Positions 26,216 through 34,031 of a stretch of 64,000 nucleotides of DNA are shown in pieces. The position numbers and the translations under genes were made by a program. This DNA is from Colwellia psychrerythraea 34H (GTDB taxonomy: Bacteria > Pseudomonadota > Gammaproteobacteria > Enterobacterales > Alteromonadaceae). The DNA is taken from NCBI RefSeq assembly GCF_000012325.1, contig NC_003910.7, positions 868,001-932,000 of the forward strand. Reading direction: 5' to 3'. The stretch's first letter is position 1; each line of letters opens with the position of its first letter. The notes below the pieces were generated by a model, which worked only from the letters and a program-made list of their open reading frames with translations, did no database searches and was not told the DNA's origin.

Positions 26216-27649
26216 TTAAGCTGCTGCCGTTTGTGCTTGTTGTTGTAAAACCCACTCTTCAATAACAGAGGCTTTCAACCGTTTAGGCATTGACGAACGA
26301 CAGTCGGGCTCTTCAATGTCTTTTACAAATTTCTCTACGATTTCGCTATCAGATAAACCACAAATTACGCGCATCATGTTGATGGCTTTACGTGTACTGA
26401 TAACTTGGTTTTCAACAATTTTCTCGATGGTCATGGTGGCTTGTTTAACCAGGGTTTTAATTTTGCATTGCTCAACACTTAAAAAATTGAGTGCTGGGTA
26501 AGTGGCTGCAAGGTATTCACTCGGCTTTACCATGGCATCAAGTGGTATAACGCGTTGGCTTGAATGCAATTCAACTTCCCAACGTACCCACTTAGATTTC
26601 ATATCACCTAGCTGTTTACCTTTTTCATATATGCGTAACAGCTTGCCAGATTCACGAGAACCGATATAAAGCGTTTTTCCCTTGCTTGGAATAAAGCCAA
26701 AGGTTTTCTTAGCCGTTGATTTAGTGGACTCGTTACTGATTTCTTTTAAGTCTTTAAAGTTCTCTTTCAGCATTTTTTCTGTTAAATGCCCAGATTCAAC
26801 ATACATATAACAAGCAGGGCGGCCGCCAGAGTTAAACAGGCCTTTCTTGGCTTTACTCAATGCTCGCTTAATAGAGTGCTTCCCTGCGTAATCGTCATGC
26901 GCTAAATCAATACGGGTAATTTTAAGCGCTGGAATATTTTTGATTTCTTCATAGAGGCGTTTCATATCCAAAGCGTTACAACCCGTTCCCATGAACGACA
27001 CGTAACAACCAAGGTTTTTACCACCCCAACAAATAACACCAGCTTGCTCACCATCAGCGTACAGAGTGGCTGAGTAAGAATAATTAAAACGTCCTGTCGG
27101 ATTATTCTTAACCGTCCAAATAAAAGTTTCCTGAGTGAACACATTATTCAAGCGACAAACAAAGCGTTCTACTTCACCGCAACAAAGAACATCAAGTAAA
27201 TCGACGCCAATGTTGTCTAATAAGTTGTTTAAACGGTCACCATATTTAATGCCGGTATCGACTTCTAATTCGCCTTTTAACATGTCACGTAATTCGTAAC
27301 GTGCAGAAACTTCGTTGTCTGAAAGGGCAAGTGATTTAAGCGGTAAATCTTTATGTCGACGATTGTTATATTCACGGGTAATGGTGCTACAAGATTCTTT
27401 ATAACGGCTCAAAATCGCTTCATATTCATGCGCGTTAAACGCGTTAGTGCCTAACAGCTCTTTGTTTTTTGTGTTCTCAAGCTTGGCCAGTTCACGGTTT
27501 AACGCCGCATCTTTTGCCTTAACAATTAATTCGCTTTTGATACAGGCGCCAATTTTGGCCATCTGCTTAATGTTTAATAATTCTTTGGGTGACCAAGTCA
27601 GTGACAAGGCATCCACTAAACAAGGGATTGTTGTTGGTTTAGTTTTCAT
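26216..27649 (-). CDS. RstA-like rolling-circle replication initiator (Rep)
   Basis: The C-terminal two-thirds match the Rep_trans/RstA family: the GCYVSFMGTGCNAL strand, the TRIDLAHDDY metal/active-site-type block, and KTLYIGSRESGKLLRIYEKG followed by KWVRWEVEL. It nicks phage dsDNA to start rolling-circle replication. The start at 27649 (477 residues) has AAGGGG 6 bp upstream. The upstream in-frame start at 27700 would overlap the previous gene more and lacks such a site. Confidence 0.85.
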   Translation of the reverse strand: MKTKPTTIPCLVDALSLTWSPKELLNIKQMAKIGACIKSELIVKAKDAALNRELAKLENTKNKELLGTNAFNAHEYEAILSRYKESCSTITREYNNRRHKDLPLKSLALSDNEVSARYELRDMLKGELEVDTGIKYGDRLNNLLDNIGVDLLDVLCCGEVERFVCRLNNVFTQETFIWTVKNNPTGRFNYSYSATLYADGEQAGVICWGGKNLGCYVSFMGTGCNALDMKRLYEEIKNIPALKITRIDLAHDDYAGKHSIKRALSKAKKGLFNSGGRPACYMYVESGHLTEKMLKENFKDLKEISNESTKSTAKKTFGFIPSKGKTLYIGSRESGKLLRIYEKGKQLGDMKSKWVRWEVELHSSQRVIPLDAMVKPSEYLAATYPALNFLSVEQCKIKTLVKQATMTIEKIVENQVISTRKAINMMRVICGLSDSEIVEKFVKDIEEPDCRSSMPKRLKASVIEEWVLQQQAQTAAA

Positions 27650-27842
27650 CAAAAGCCCCTTGTCGTTGTAGTTCGTGATAGTTATTTTCATCAACTTCAA
27701 TTAAGTTGAATTCGTGACCGTATACCGTTTGAAGAAATCCAATTAACGAGACTAAATTACAAAAGTGATGCACTTGGCCGTTGTGCTGTATAGCAACATC
27801 GCCCCAGTCTTCCCTTTGAAAGTACACGTTAGGATTATTCAT
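27639..27842 (-). CDS. small phage protein, unknown
   Basis: The 67-residue product starts MNNPNVYFQREDWGDVAIQH and has neither membrane segments nor a recognised domain. It overlaps the rep start by 11 bp and begins 2 bp after the preceding regulator-like gene, so all three are probably translated as one early unit. Confidence 0.6.
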   Translation of the reverse strand: MNNPNVYFQREDWGDVAIQHNGQVHHFCNLVSLIGFLQTVYGHEFNLIEVDENNYHELQRQGAFDEN

Positions 27843-27844
27843 GG

Positions 27845-28102
27845 TTAAGCCGCTGCCTGCGCTTCTTGGCGGATAGCTTCTAGATTGATGAAAGTTTTTT
27901 CACGAGCTTTTAATTTTGATTTTATTGGTAATAAACCCTTGTGGATTTGTTGGCGAACGCTTACTTCTGTTTCGCCCTTAATGCGGGAATAGTCGGCTAC
28001 ACTAACGAAAGGCATGCTTAAAAGGATTAAATCCTTTTTAAGTGATTCAAATTGACTGTCTGTAAGTGTAATATTGTTAGTTAACATTTTTATACTCATC
28101 AA
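27845..28102 (-). CDS. small DNA-binding-like phage protein
   Basis: The 85-residue product contains VADYSRIKGETEVSVRQQIHKGLLPI, which reads like a MerR/excisionase-type helix-turn-helix in which a helix is chosen by a GLLP turn. It is first gene of the rep operon, divergent from the CI-like repressor. Several start codons are possible (28102, 28099, 28087). A control or excision role is inference. Confidence 0.6.
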   Translation of the reverse strand: MMSIKMLTNNITLTDSQFESLKKDLILLSMPFVSVADYSRIKGETEVSVRQQIHKGLLPIKSKLKAREKTFINLEAIRQEAQAAA

Positions 28103-28106
28103 TCAT

Positions 28107-28117
28107 TGCGTTACGCA
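28107..28117. promoter_or_regulatory. candidate repressor operator
   Basis: TGCGTTACGCA is a perfect 11-bp palindrome in the 96-bp divergent region between the early operon and the CI-like repressor gene. It lies just upstream of the early operon's starts. This is where a lysogeny repressor would bind. Confidence 0.4.
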
Positions 28118-28198
28118 GTGTTAAACTCTGATGTGAATATTAAACTCGCAATATGTGGATTTCAAGTCCTTTTTATCGCGTTTTGAGGTTTATTTTGT

Positions 28199-28597
28199 AT
28201 GACGTTGAATTCAAATGAAATTTTTGAAAGGTTATTAACCCTTTATGAAACAAAAAAACTAAACGAACTATCAATAAAACTTGGTTTTAAGAAAAACTGG
28301 GGATCTTCTGTAAAAAATAGAGGCTCAATTCCATTTGAGGCTTGCACGAAAGCATGCGAAGAATTTAATGTTTCTATGGATTATTTGATTTATGGAATTG
28401 AAAATAAATTAGAAAAAATAGATATAAATGAATTGAAATTATCAGTTACCGAAGGAGTTTTTGCAGCAATACAAACTAACCTAATCACCTTAAATAAAGA
28501 CGTTAAAATCTCACATGTAACTGAAGCAATAACGTCTGAAATTAAAGAAGTTTGTAATATTAACGATGAGAGCAAACAACTAAAGAAAGTTCAGTAA
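28199..28597 (+). CDS. CI-like prophage repressor
   Basis: The 132-residue product has an N-terminal CI-type helix-turn-helix (KLNELSIKLGFKKNWGSSVKNRGSIPFEAC...FNVSMDYLIYG), the pattern of phage CI repressors in which a Leu-Ser-Ile-Lys-Leu helix precedes a tolerant second helix. A helical C-terminal part may serve oligomerisation. It is transcribed divergently from the rep operon, the standard lysogeny-switch arrangement. Confidence 0.75.
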   Translation: MTLNSNEIFERLLTLYETKKLNELSIKLGFKKNWGSSVKNRGSIPFEACTKACEEFNVSMDYLIYGIENKLEKIDINELKLSVTEGVFAAIQTNLITLNKDVKISHVTEAITSEIKEVCNINDESKQLKKVQ

Positions 28598-28721
28598 CCG
28601 AATCTCTTCTTTGTTGAATGTTGATTATTACCTCTTGTTCCCACTGTTTTAATGCAAGGTAGCGTAAATCAGGTGGTAGTTTTTTTAATTCGAAATAACG
28701 GATAAGTAAACTTTGATTCAT
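28560..28721 (-). CDS. 53-residue ORF overlapping the repressor 3' end
   Basis: It starts MNQSLLIRYFELKKLPPDLR with an AGGGA site 5 bp before the ATG. It has a helical, charged composition and no stop-free-by-chance look. It converges on and overlaps the repressor by 38 bp. Unknown function; it may be a small regulator, or not expressed. Confidence 0.4.
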   Translation of the reverse strand: MNQSLLIRYFELKKLPPDLRYLALKQWEQEVIINIQQRRDSVTELSLVVCSHR

Positions 28722-28773
28722 TTCATTCCCTAGATTTAAAGTCTCAAAAAAAATAGCAATAAGGATATATAAA

Positions 28774-29244
28774 ATGCTAAAAATATTAATAATAATCTGC
28801 TTATTAGTAGTTTCAAATCAAGCCTCTGCAAAATCTAAATGCGAACTAGAATGGAATGCGCTTAAAAGTGTTCAATCTCAATTAAGACATAAATCTACCG
28901 AATATTTAAGAAAGAAAGAACATAAAAAGCACGACGAATATCAAAAATGCCGAAAAGGTAAAAGTAAGAAGTCAAAGAGCTATAAAACAACAAACAATCA
29001 AAAAACAACGTATAAAAAATATAGCGATATAAATTACCCAACTAAGAATATAACGAATACGATATCTCTAAAGGGAAAGTTCAAGGACGAAAAACAAGAT
29101 GCATGGATACAATACTATGACAAACCAAAAGAATGTCTATTCCCTAAAAACATACAAGAATTTTCAAAGTGCTTAAGTTATAGGGATGAAGCAGCAAAAA
29201 AATTCGATATGGAATGGACAGCAAGCCACAATGAAAAAAATTAA
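28774..29244 (+). CDS. secreted lysine-rich protein, unknown
   Basis: The 156-residue product has a clear signal peptide (MLKILIIICLLVVSNQASA), then a highly basic, Lys/Tyr/Ser-rich low-complexity middle (about 45-90) and two or three Cys. It is probably periplasmic or exported. Its end overlaps the start of the broken integrase, so it was once co-transcribed with it. It is cargo of the prophage. I know of no homologue by sight. Confidence 0.6.
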   Translation: MLKILIIICLLVVSNQASAKSKCELEWNALKSVQSQLRHKSTEYLRKKEHKKHDEYQKCRKGKSKKSKSYKTTNNQKTTYKKYSDINYPTKNITNTISLKGKFKDEKQDAWIQYYDKPKECLFPKNIQEFSKCLSYRDEAAKKFDMEWTASHNEKN

Positions 29245-29430
29245 AAAGGTACAGGATGGTATTTGGAAAACTGATTCTGAAAGCAAATCTGTCTAATTGA
29301 CTTTAGGCCAAACGGCCATGCAGGTACTCGTCTAAAAAAATCACTTCTAACACTTAAAAACTTCTCAAACAGTAAGAAAATACAGGCAACTTGGATTAGA
29401 TTTTTGTATTGATAACGGGCCATTAAAAGT
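29231..29430 (+). pseudogene. truncated tyrosine integrase, 5' end
   Basis: The first 19 codons (MKKIKKVQDGIWKTDSESK) match the intact integrase at 33027. The reading frame then shifts and stops, but the next frame continues with DFRPNGHAGT and later DNGPLK, matching intact residues 24-59. The gene ends at the IS insertion. It is a second, dead copy of a closely related integrase, about 3.8 kb from the live one. Confidence 0.88.
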
Positions 29431-29464
29431 TGATCTTCCCCCGATAAAACGGACACATTTTATT

Positions 29465-30352
29465 TTACGCTGCCAGGGCTTCATATTCTATTGGAGAACA
29501 ATAGTTTATCCCTGAATGCATCCTCGAAACATTGTAGTATTTGTTAATGTAGTTGCCAAGTGTTCCTCGCAGTTCTTTATCACTTTTAAACACATTACCA
29601 CGAATAACTTCCGTCTTCATTGAATGGAAAAATGACTCCATATGCGCATTATCAGTACATTTTCCAGCTCTACTCAAACTATGAGTGATCCCATGTCGTT
29701 TCAATGCTTTCTGGTAAATGTGCCCACGATATTCTACGCCTCTATCAGTGTGGAGCATTAAGTCACCGGATGGTTTGCGTTTCTTAACTGCATTTTGCAA
29801 TGTACGCTTGGTCACTTCCATCGTCCTATTTTTATCCAAACTCCAGCTAATAATGCGCCGTGAATATAAATCCATGATGACCGACAAATAACGCCATACG
29901 CCTTTAACTTTCAAATACGTGACATCAGCTACCCAGACCTTATCTTTAGCCAATGGGACTTCGCCATCAGGTCGTAAGTTTTTACCTGTCGTTAGGAAGC
30001 GTTTATAAAAGGCTGAACGTGTCGTCACGCGCATTACTCTGGCAACCAAACCAAGCGCACGATACAAACGTTCGACACGTTTTTTACCTATGTTGTACCC
30101 TTGCTTTTGTAAGGCCTTAAATATTCGAGGGCTCCCATATCGTCCTCTATTCTCTTTGAAAATTTGCTGTATTTTATGTTTAAGCTCAACATCTTCTATG
30201 GCTCTAGCACTCGGTTGGCGCTCACGCCAGTCATAATAACCACTTTTAGATACATCAAAAAACGTCAGTAATCGCGTAACTTTTATGTCGGCTCTGAGTT
30301 TTTCGATGAATCGATATCGACTTGATGTTCCTCTGCAAGAAACCGTTGCCAC
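29465..30352 (-). CDS. IS3-family transposase OrfB (DDE domain)
   Basis: This 295-residue rve/DDE integrase-type catalytic part shows the triad as VWVADVTYL (Asp), HTDRGVEY (Asp) and HMESFFHSMK (Glu), with an N-terminal HTH_21-like region (GRYGSPRIFKALQ). It is normally made as an OrfAB fusion by -1 frameshifting at 30352-30358. Reading frames look intact, so the IS may be active. Confidence 0.93.
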   Translation of the reverse strand: MATVSCRGTSSRYRFIEKLRADIKVTRLLTFFDVSKSGYYDWRERQPSARAIEDVELKHKIQQIFKENRGRYGSPRIFKALQKQGYNIGKKRVERLYRALGLVARVMRVTTRSAFYKRFLTTGKNLRPDGEVPLAKDKVWVADVTYLKVKGVWRYLSVIMDLYSRRIISWSLDKNRTMEVTKRTLQNAVKKRKPSGDLMLHTDRGVEYRGHIYQKALKRHGITHSLSRAGKCTDNAHMESFFHSMKTEVIRGNVFKSDKELRGTLGNYINKYYNVSRMHSGINYCSPIEYEALAA

Positions 30353-30657
30353 TTTTTTAGGATATACAGCTCCTCCTTGAGTGCTTTATTTTCACGTTCA
30401 AGTTGCTGTTCTTTGGTCAGTACTTTTTTGGCTTTTGATTGCCCTGCCACTTTTTTTCGTTTATCCACCACAATGATCCCTTCACGATATTCTTTTCGCC
30501 ATCGTGACAGCATAAATGGGTGTATGTCGAGTTTTTCAGCGACAGATTTGATTGTGACGCCGACAACAAAACTCAGTTGAACAGCATTGACTTTAAAGTC
30601 GTTTGAATACTTCCAAGTTCGTCTTGGATTGTTGTACTTTGGCATAAGACACCTCAT
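30283..30657 (-). CDS. IS3-family transposase OrfA
   Basis: The 124-residue product has a helix-turn-helix that recognises IS ends (KVNAVQLSFVVGVTIKSVAEKL...HPFMLSRWRKEY) and a leucine-zipper-like coiled coil (LTKEQQLERENKALKEELYIL). It overlaps OrfB by 70 bp. A slippery heptamer A-AAA-AAG lies at 30358-30352 in the OrfA frame, immediately before the OrfB reading begins. Confidence 0.92.
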   Translation of the reverse strand: MRCLMPKYNNPRRTWKYSNDFKVNAVQLSFVVGVTIKSVAEKLDIHPFMLSRWRKEYREGIIVVDKRKKVAGQSKAKKVLTKEQQLERENKALKEELYILKKWQRFLAEEHQVDIDSSKNSEPT

Positions 30658-30702
30658 CTTTAGTTAGATTTTGGTGTCCGTTAAAGCGGGGGAACTTCAA
30701 GT

Positions 30703-30727
30703 GTCCCGGTTTAAACGCTTGTTATGC
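30703..30727 (-). other. truncated attC site (5' half)
   Basis: On the minus strand GCATAACAAGCGTTTAAACC directly follows the DUF2513-like gene. It closely matches the start of the full attC at 31141 (GCATAACAAGCTGTTAAAC). The remaining half is missing, because the sequence runs into the IS. Confidence 0.65.
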
Positions 30728-30730
30728 GTA

Positions 30731-31123
30731 TTATTCATCTAACAATTTAAGAACTTGCTTCGATGCTATTTTCTTAGATACATCGATTACAGCTGATAAA
30801 CCTTCTTTGCGAAATTTATCTTTAATTGTTAATAATATATCTGGCTTTGTAAGTGCTGCAGCGAAGTCATGCCCGTCAGCCGTTAACCTCCAATCAACTA
30901 ATATTATATTGTATCCATCAGGATATCCTTTACTGAAGTTTCTAAGACAAAGATCTCCTGTTATATTTATGCCTACAACAAGGTTCTTATCAGCCATTAT
31001 TTCCATATGAAATACAAATTTATCACTATCAAGATCATCAAAATTTTGCCAATTAACAATCGGTGAATCACTATTAAGAAATACTTCTAGAATTTGTTCA
31101 ATAAACTCATAATCTATCCGCAT
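30731..31123 (-). CDS. DUF2513-like cassette protein
   Basis: The 130-residue product has a C-terminal part that resembles DUF2513 (VDWRLTADGHDFAAALTKPDILLTIKDKF), a small family common in mobile elements with no established function. It lies between two attC-type sites and in the orientation expected of an integron cassette gene: start just after the upstream attC, stop 3 bp before the downstream one. Confidence 0.65.
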   Translation of the reverse strand: MRIDYEFIEQILEVFLNSDSPIVNWQNFDDLDSDKFVFHMEIMADKNLVVGINITGDLCLRNFSKGYPDGYNIILVDWRLTADGHDFAAALTKPDILLTIKDKFRKEGLSAVIDVSKKIASKQVLKLLDE

Positions 31124-31140
31124 TGTAGGCCTCCATATAC

Positions 31141-31240
31141 GTATAACGCCTCGTTAAGAGGCAATAATATGTTGGCTAAAATAAGCGACGCAGAAGCAAA
31201 AGCCAACTATTTTTTGTTCTTGTTTAACAGCTTGTTATGC
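31141..31240 (-). other. integron attC recombination site
   Basis: The 100-bp site has inverted outer boxes GTATAAC and GTTATGC and inner boxes sharing GTTAA. A perfect 7-bp stem (GTTGGCT / AGCCAAC) encloses a 24-nt variable loop. This is the folded-strand structure of attC sites, closest in wording to those of marine Vibrio/Shewanella cassettes. The stop codon of the upstream 150-residue gene lies inside it, as is common in cassettes. No integron integrase is in the window. Confidence 0.78.
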
Positions 31241-31676
31241 TGCGTGTAAGCTCAAATTCAGCGAGAAATAACAACATAGTTTTTGCTTCAATTACATCTT
31301 CTTCTTTTTCACTACAAAAATACAAGCCGTAATGAGGTCTGTTGCAATCCTTTATTTCAATTAACCTTCGAGGGACATTCACTTGGCTTTCTACATCTTC
31401 TGAATTTATATGCATAATTCCGGATGTTTTTGCCATGGTAAATTCTTTCTGCTTCATTAACTTAATAAAGTCTTGATAACGTTCCGGTAATACACTAGAT
31501 GTGGATTGAAAGAAAGAGAGGTATTCTTCAGGTGGTAAGCGATCTTCTCTTAATTGAAGAGATTCATCAGTAGGTTCGTTATCGACTATATAAGATGGTT
31601 TTACGTATCGTAGTAAATACAACTGTGTTGAGCTGCAAACGTTAGGTGTAATTTTTTTTGAAAGACAAATATTCAA
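31224..31676 (-). CDS. module protein C, unknown (150 residues)
   Basis: Soluble and acidic, with LLRYVKPSYIVDNEPTDESL followed by an RLPPEEYLSFF motif and a C-terminal region holding CNRPHYGLYF. I do not recognise a family. It overlaps the 226-residue gene by 4 bp (ATGA), so the two are translationally coupled. Its last codons form the first half of the attC site, so it entered as part of a cassette. Confidence 0.6.
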   Translation of the reverse strand: MNICLSKKITPNVCSSTQLYLLRYVKPSYIVDNEPTDESLQLREDRLPPEEYLSFFQSTSSVLPERYQDFIKLMKQKEFTMAKTSGIMHINSEDVESQVNVPRRLIEIKDCNRPHYGLYFCSEKEEDVIEAKTMLLFLAEFELTRSITSC

Positions 31677-32353
31677 CTTTTCACCATTCTGATCAGGTTA
31701 TATATTTCGTGGGAGTCCTCTAAGTTATGATTAAAAAATGCTCTCCCTGTTATTTTTATGATCCCTTTTCCTTTTTTTATAAAAGAGAATGTGACCTCTT
31801 TATTTTCCTTCATTAATAAATTTAATATGGGCTTACTTTTTTTACTCGATTTTAAAGTTAAACCAAACGCACCGGTATTTTCATCAATATAAACATTATG
31901 TTTAAGTCTACTAATTTCAGGAATGAACCTTACCAATTGCATAAGTGAATCTACAGATGGTTCAGGAAATTTGTTTAATTGATTGGTTTTATTATCTTCA
32001 TAATATGTAAGGAATGCATTTCGAGCATCCTCAAGCACTCTATTGTGGACACTTTTCTCTATTGCTAAGTTAGCCATAAAATCTAGTAAATCATTAAAAT
32101 GATTACTTTGATTAGCCAACTCTTTCTTATCTTCACAATAACTACAAATTTTTAGTAGAGATTCATTCCAGCTATTTCGCTCAGTTTCATAAACGGATGT
32201 AGAAATAGAGTTTATACTGACATGATAAGATTTTTTAGTCGCGAAACTTTTCACTTCTGAATTTTTTACTTTATCCATATCAGTGAAAAAGACAACTTTT
32301 GAAGGTTTATTCATGAATTTAATCCTCGTTGATAAACTCCTGTAAGCCTTCAA
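31673..32353 (-). CDS. module protein B, unknown (226 or 213 residues)
   Basis: Soluble and Lys/Ser/Asn-rich. The second Met (position 14, MNKPSKVVFF, codon at 32314) starts 4 bp after the upstream stop and may be the true start. The C-terminal half has a beta-rich stretch (GAFGLTLKSSKKSKPILNLL...EVTFSFIKKGKGIIKITGRA). No catalytic motif is visible. It is middle gene of a tightly packed trio and lower in GC than the chromosome around the prophage. Confidence 0.6.
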   Translation of the reverse strand: MKAYRSLSTRIKFMNKPSKVVFFTDMDKVKNSEVKSFATKKSYHVSINSISTSVYETERNSWNESLLKICSYCEDKKELANQSNHFNDLLDFMANLAIEKSVHNRVLEDARNAFLTYYEDNKTNQLNKFPEPSVDSLMQLVRFIPEISRLKHNVYIDENTGAFGLTLKSSKKSKPILNLLMKENKEVTFSFIKKGKGIIKITGRAFFNHNLEDSHEIYNLIRMVKS

Positions 32354-32537
32354 TTAACTTCTTTGCTTGGTTCTTTGTGATCGCTATTGAAGTTTCCACT
32401 TTTGTAACATTGTCATCAGGCAGGTCTAGGAAATCAACAATACATAGCTCATCTCCGCTTGCTAATCTAAACCCCATAGAAACAAAAGGGGCTCTTTGCC
32501 TTGGTATAAATTTTTTCTCATTCATATTTATTCTCAT
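32319..32537 (-). CDS. module protein A, small, DUF3467-like pattern
   Basis: The 72-residue product has the pattern DFLDLPDDNVTKVETSIAITKNQAKKLIEGLQEFI, which recalls DUF3467 proteins (a -DF- strand, a -V-S-I-T- strand, then AK-L---L helix). The match is weak and by eye. A start at 32525 (MNEKK) is also possible. It is first gene of the trio; a (TAG)6 tract lies 12-29 bp upstream. Confidence 0.55.
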   Translation of the reverse strand: MRINMNEKKFIPRQRAPFVSMGFRLASGDELCIVDFLDLPDDNVTKVETSIAITKNQAKKLIEGLQEFINED

Positions 32538-32548
32538 TATCTTATTAC

Positions 32549-32566
32549 TAGTAGTAGTAGTAGTAG
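32549..32566. repeat. (TAG)6 microsatellite upstream of the three-gene module
   Basis: Six perfect TAG units lie 12 bp before the first start codon of module gene A. Short tandem repeats between promoter and start can vary in number by slippage and change expression. No other microsatellite of this kind was noticed in the window. Confidence 0.8.
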
Positions 32567-32601
32567 TTTATCAAGCATCTAGGGTAGTTGGAACACCTAT
32601 T

Positions 32602-32664
32602 CCCAATAAGCCACATAACAGCTTATTGGGAGGCATGATGCCTTATTTAAATAAGGCATCATGC
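32602..32664. repeat. two adjacent inverted repeats upstream of the module
   Basis: CCCAATAAGC / GCTTATTGGG (10-bp arms, 9-nt loop, 32602-32630) is followed 2 bp later by a perfect 32-bp palindrome at 32633-32664 centred on TTTAAA. Together they form back-to-back hairpins between the module and the integrase gene. No T run suited to termination follows. Confidence 0.85.
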
Positions 32665-33026
32665 TTCCTTTAAAAATTCATTGAGTTCAACAATAACGGT
32701 TAATTCAATGATTTTCAAGGCATTAACAAGAACTAGGTTTTATACTCTTAGTTGAAAGAAGGCGCTATACCTTCTTTCTCGCAAAAAAGTGTAAACTTCT
32801 GGTGGGGCTGTACATAAAATCAGTTACAGAACAGACTTAATTCATTAGAAAACATGAGAAAATTTTAACTGCACTGTCGGCAATGTGCACCAAGGGAACA
32901 TTAGCACCAATATTTATTAGTGTTGAAATTTCTCAACGCGTGACGAATTTCTCATTATTTATGAAGATCCCAAAAAGGTCTTAACTATTTTATAATATGG
33001 AATAAAATATTTAAAAGGATTTAGCC
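32665..33026. other. integrase upstream region
   Basis: This is 362 bp of AT-rich DNA with no ORF worth calling. It contains AAAAGGATTTAGCC just before the integrase ATG, which provides AAGGA as ribosome-binding site, and TATAATATGG near 32991, a plausible -10. Nothing else is recognised. Confidence 0.4.
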
Positions 33027-34031
33027 ATGAAGAAAATTAAAAAAGTACAAGATGGAATTTGGAAAACCGATTCAGAAAGTAAGCCTTATCAAATTGACTT
33101 TAGACCTAATGGCCACCACGGCAAACGATACAAAAAAAGCTTCTTAACACTTGGTGAAACAAGGCGGTTTATGAACCATTTAATTTCAGAAAATAATGGT
33201 TTAAAAGAATGGCAACCTGATACAGACGATAATCGAAAGTTAAGCACAATTATTGATTTATGGCATAAGTTACATGGCAAAAATTTAATTGAAGAAAAAG
33301 CGCTACTTCAAAAGTTAAAAAATATGTGTAAAGGACTTAATGATCCTATTGCTAGAAAGTTAACGCCTAAAGTATGGGTAGCATACAGAGCTATAAGATT
33401 AGAGAAAGTATGCGCTAAAACTGTAAATGAAGACCAAAATAAAATTAAAGGCGTATTTAATGAGCTGATAAGGCTTGGGGAATTAAAAACAAACCCACTA
33501 AACGGGCTTAAAAACTTAAAGTATTCAGCGCCTGAAATGGGATTCTTTTCAAAGAACGAAATGATGACCTTATTAAATGAGCTAAAGAACTCAGACAATA
33601 TTGATGCTTATTACATTTCAAAAATATGTTTATCAACTGGTGCAAGGTGGGGAGAAGCTGAAAAACTACTAAGTAGAAACTTAAGAGACAACTTCATTAC
33701 ATTCATTAAAACCAAAAATGGCAAGACAAGAATAATCCCCATATCAGACGAGCTTAAAAATGAAATACCCGAAAAAGAGGGTAGATTGTTTAGTGACAGC
33801 ATGAAAACATTTAGAACGTCATTAGCTAAGACCGGTATAACACTCCCCAAAGGACAAGCTACACATGCTTTAAGACATACATTTGCTAGTCATTTTATGA
33901 TGAATGGCGGGAATATTCTGGTACTAAAAGAAATACTCGGACATGCACGAATTGAAGAAACTATGAAGTATGCACACTTTTGTAAAACACACTTACACGA
34001 TGCCGTGATGCTAAATCCAATCAGTAAATAA
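33027..34031 (+). CDS. tyrosine recombinase, prophage integrase
   Basis: The 334-residue product has catalytic residues in the usual order: Arg207 (STGARWGE), His280 and Arg283 (HALRH), His306 (LGHARIE) and the nucleophile Tyr315 (MKYAHF). A basic N-terminal arm-binding type domain and a core-binding SAM-like region precede it. It lies 114 bp from attR. Most inoviruses use host XerCD at dif or carry small transposases, so an own full integrase here explains the non-dif site. Confidence 0.93.
   Translation: MKKIKKVQDGIWKTDSESKPYQIDFRPNGHHGKRYKKSFLTLGETRRFMNHLISENNGLKEWQPDTDDNRKLSTIIDLWHKLHGKNLIEEKALLQKLKNMCKGLNDPIARKLTPKVWVAYRAIRLEKVCAKTVNEDQNKIKGVFNELIRLGELKTNPLNGLKNLKYSAPEMGFFSKNEMMTLLNELKNSDNIDAYYISKICLSTGARWGEAEKLLSRNLRDNFITFIKTKNGKTRIIPISDELKNEIPEKEGRLFSDSMKTFRTSLAKTGITLPKGQATHALRHTFASHFMMNGGNILVLKEILGHARIEETMKYAHFCKTHLHDAVMLNPISK

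Larger units (their letters stand above)
29431..30699 (-). mobile_element. IS3-family insertion sequence, 1269 bp
   Basis: Ends are TGATCTTCCCCCGATAAAAC at the left and the complement of TGAAGTTCCCCCGCTTTAAC at the right, giving imperfect inverted repeats of about 25 bp with TG...CA termini. The 3-bp sequence AGT flanks both sides (29428-29430 and 30700-30702), fitting a 3-bp target duplication. It contains orfA and orfB with a frameshift site. It separates the truncated integrase from a truncated gene-cassette attC. Confidence 0.88.
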
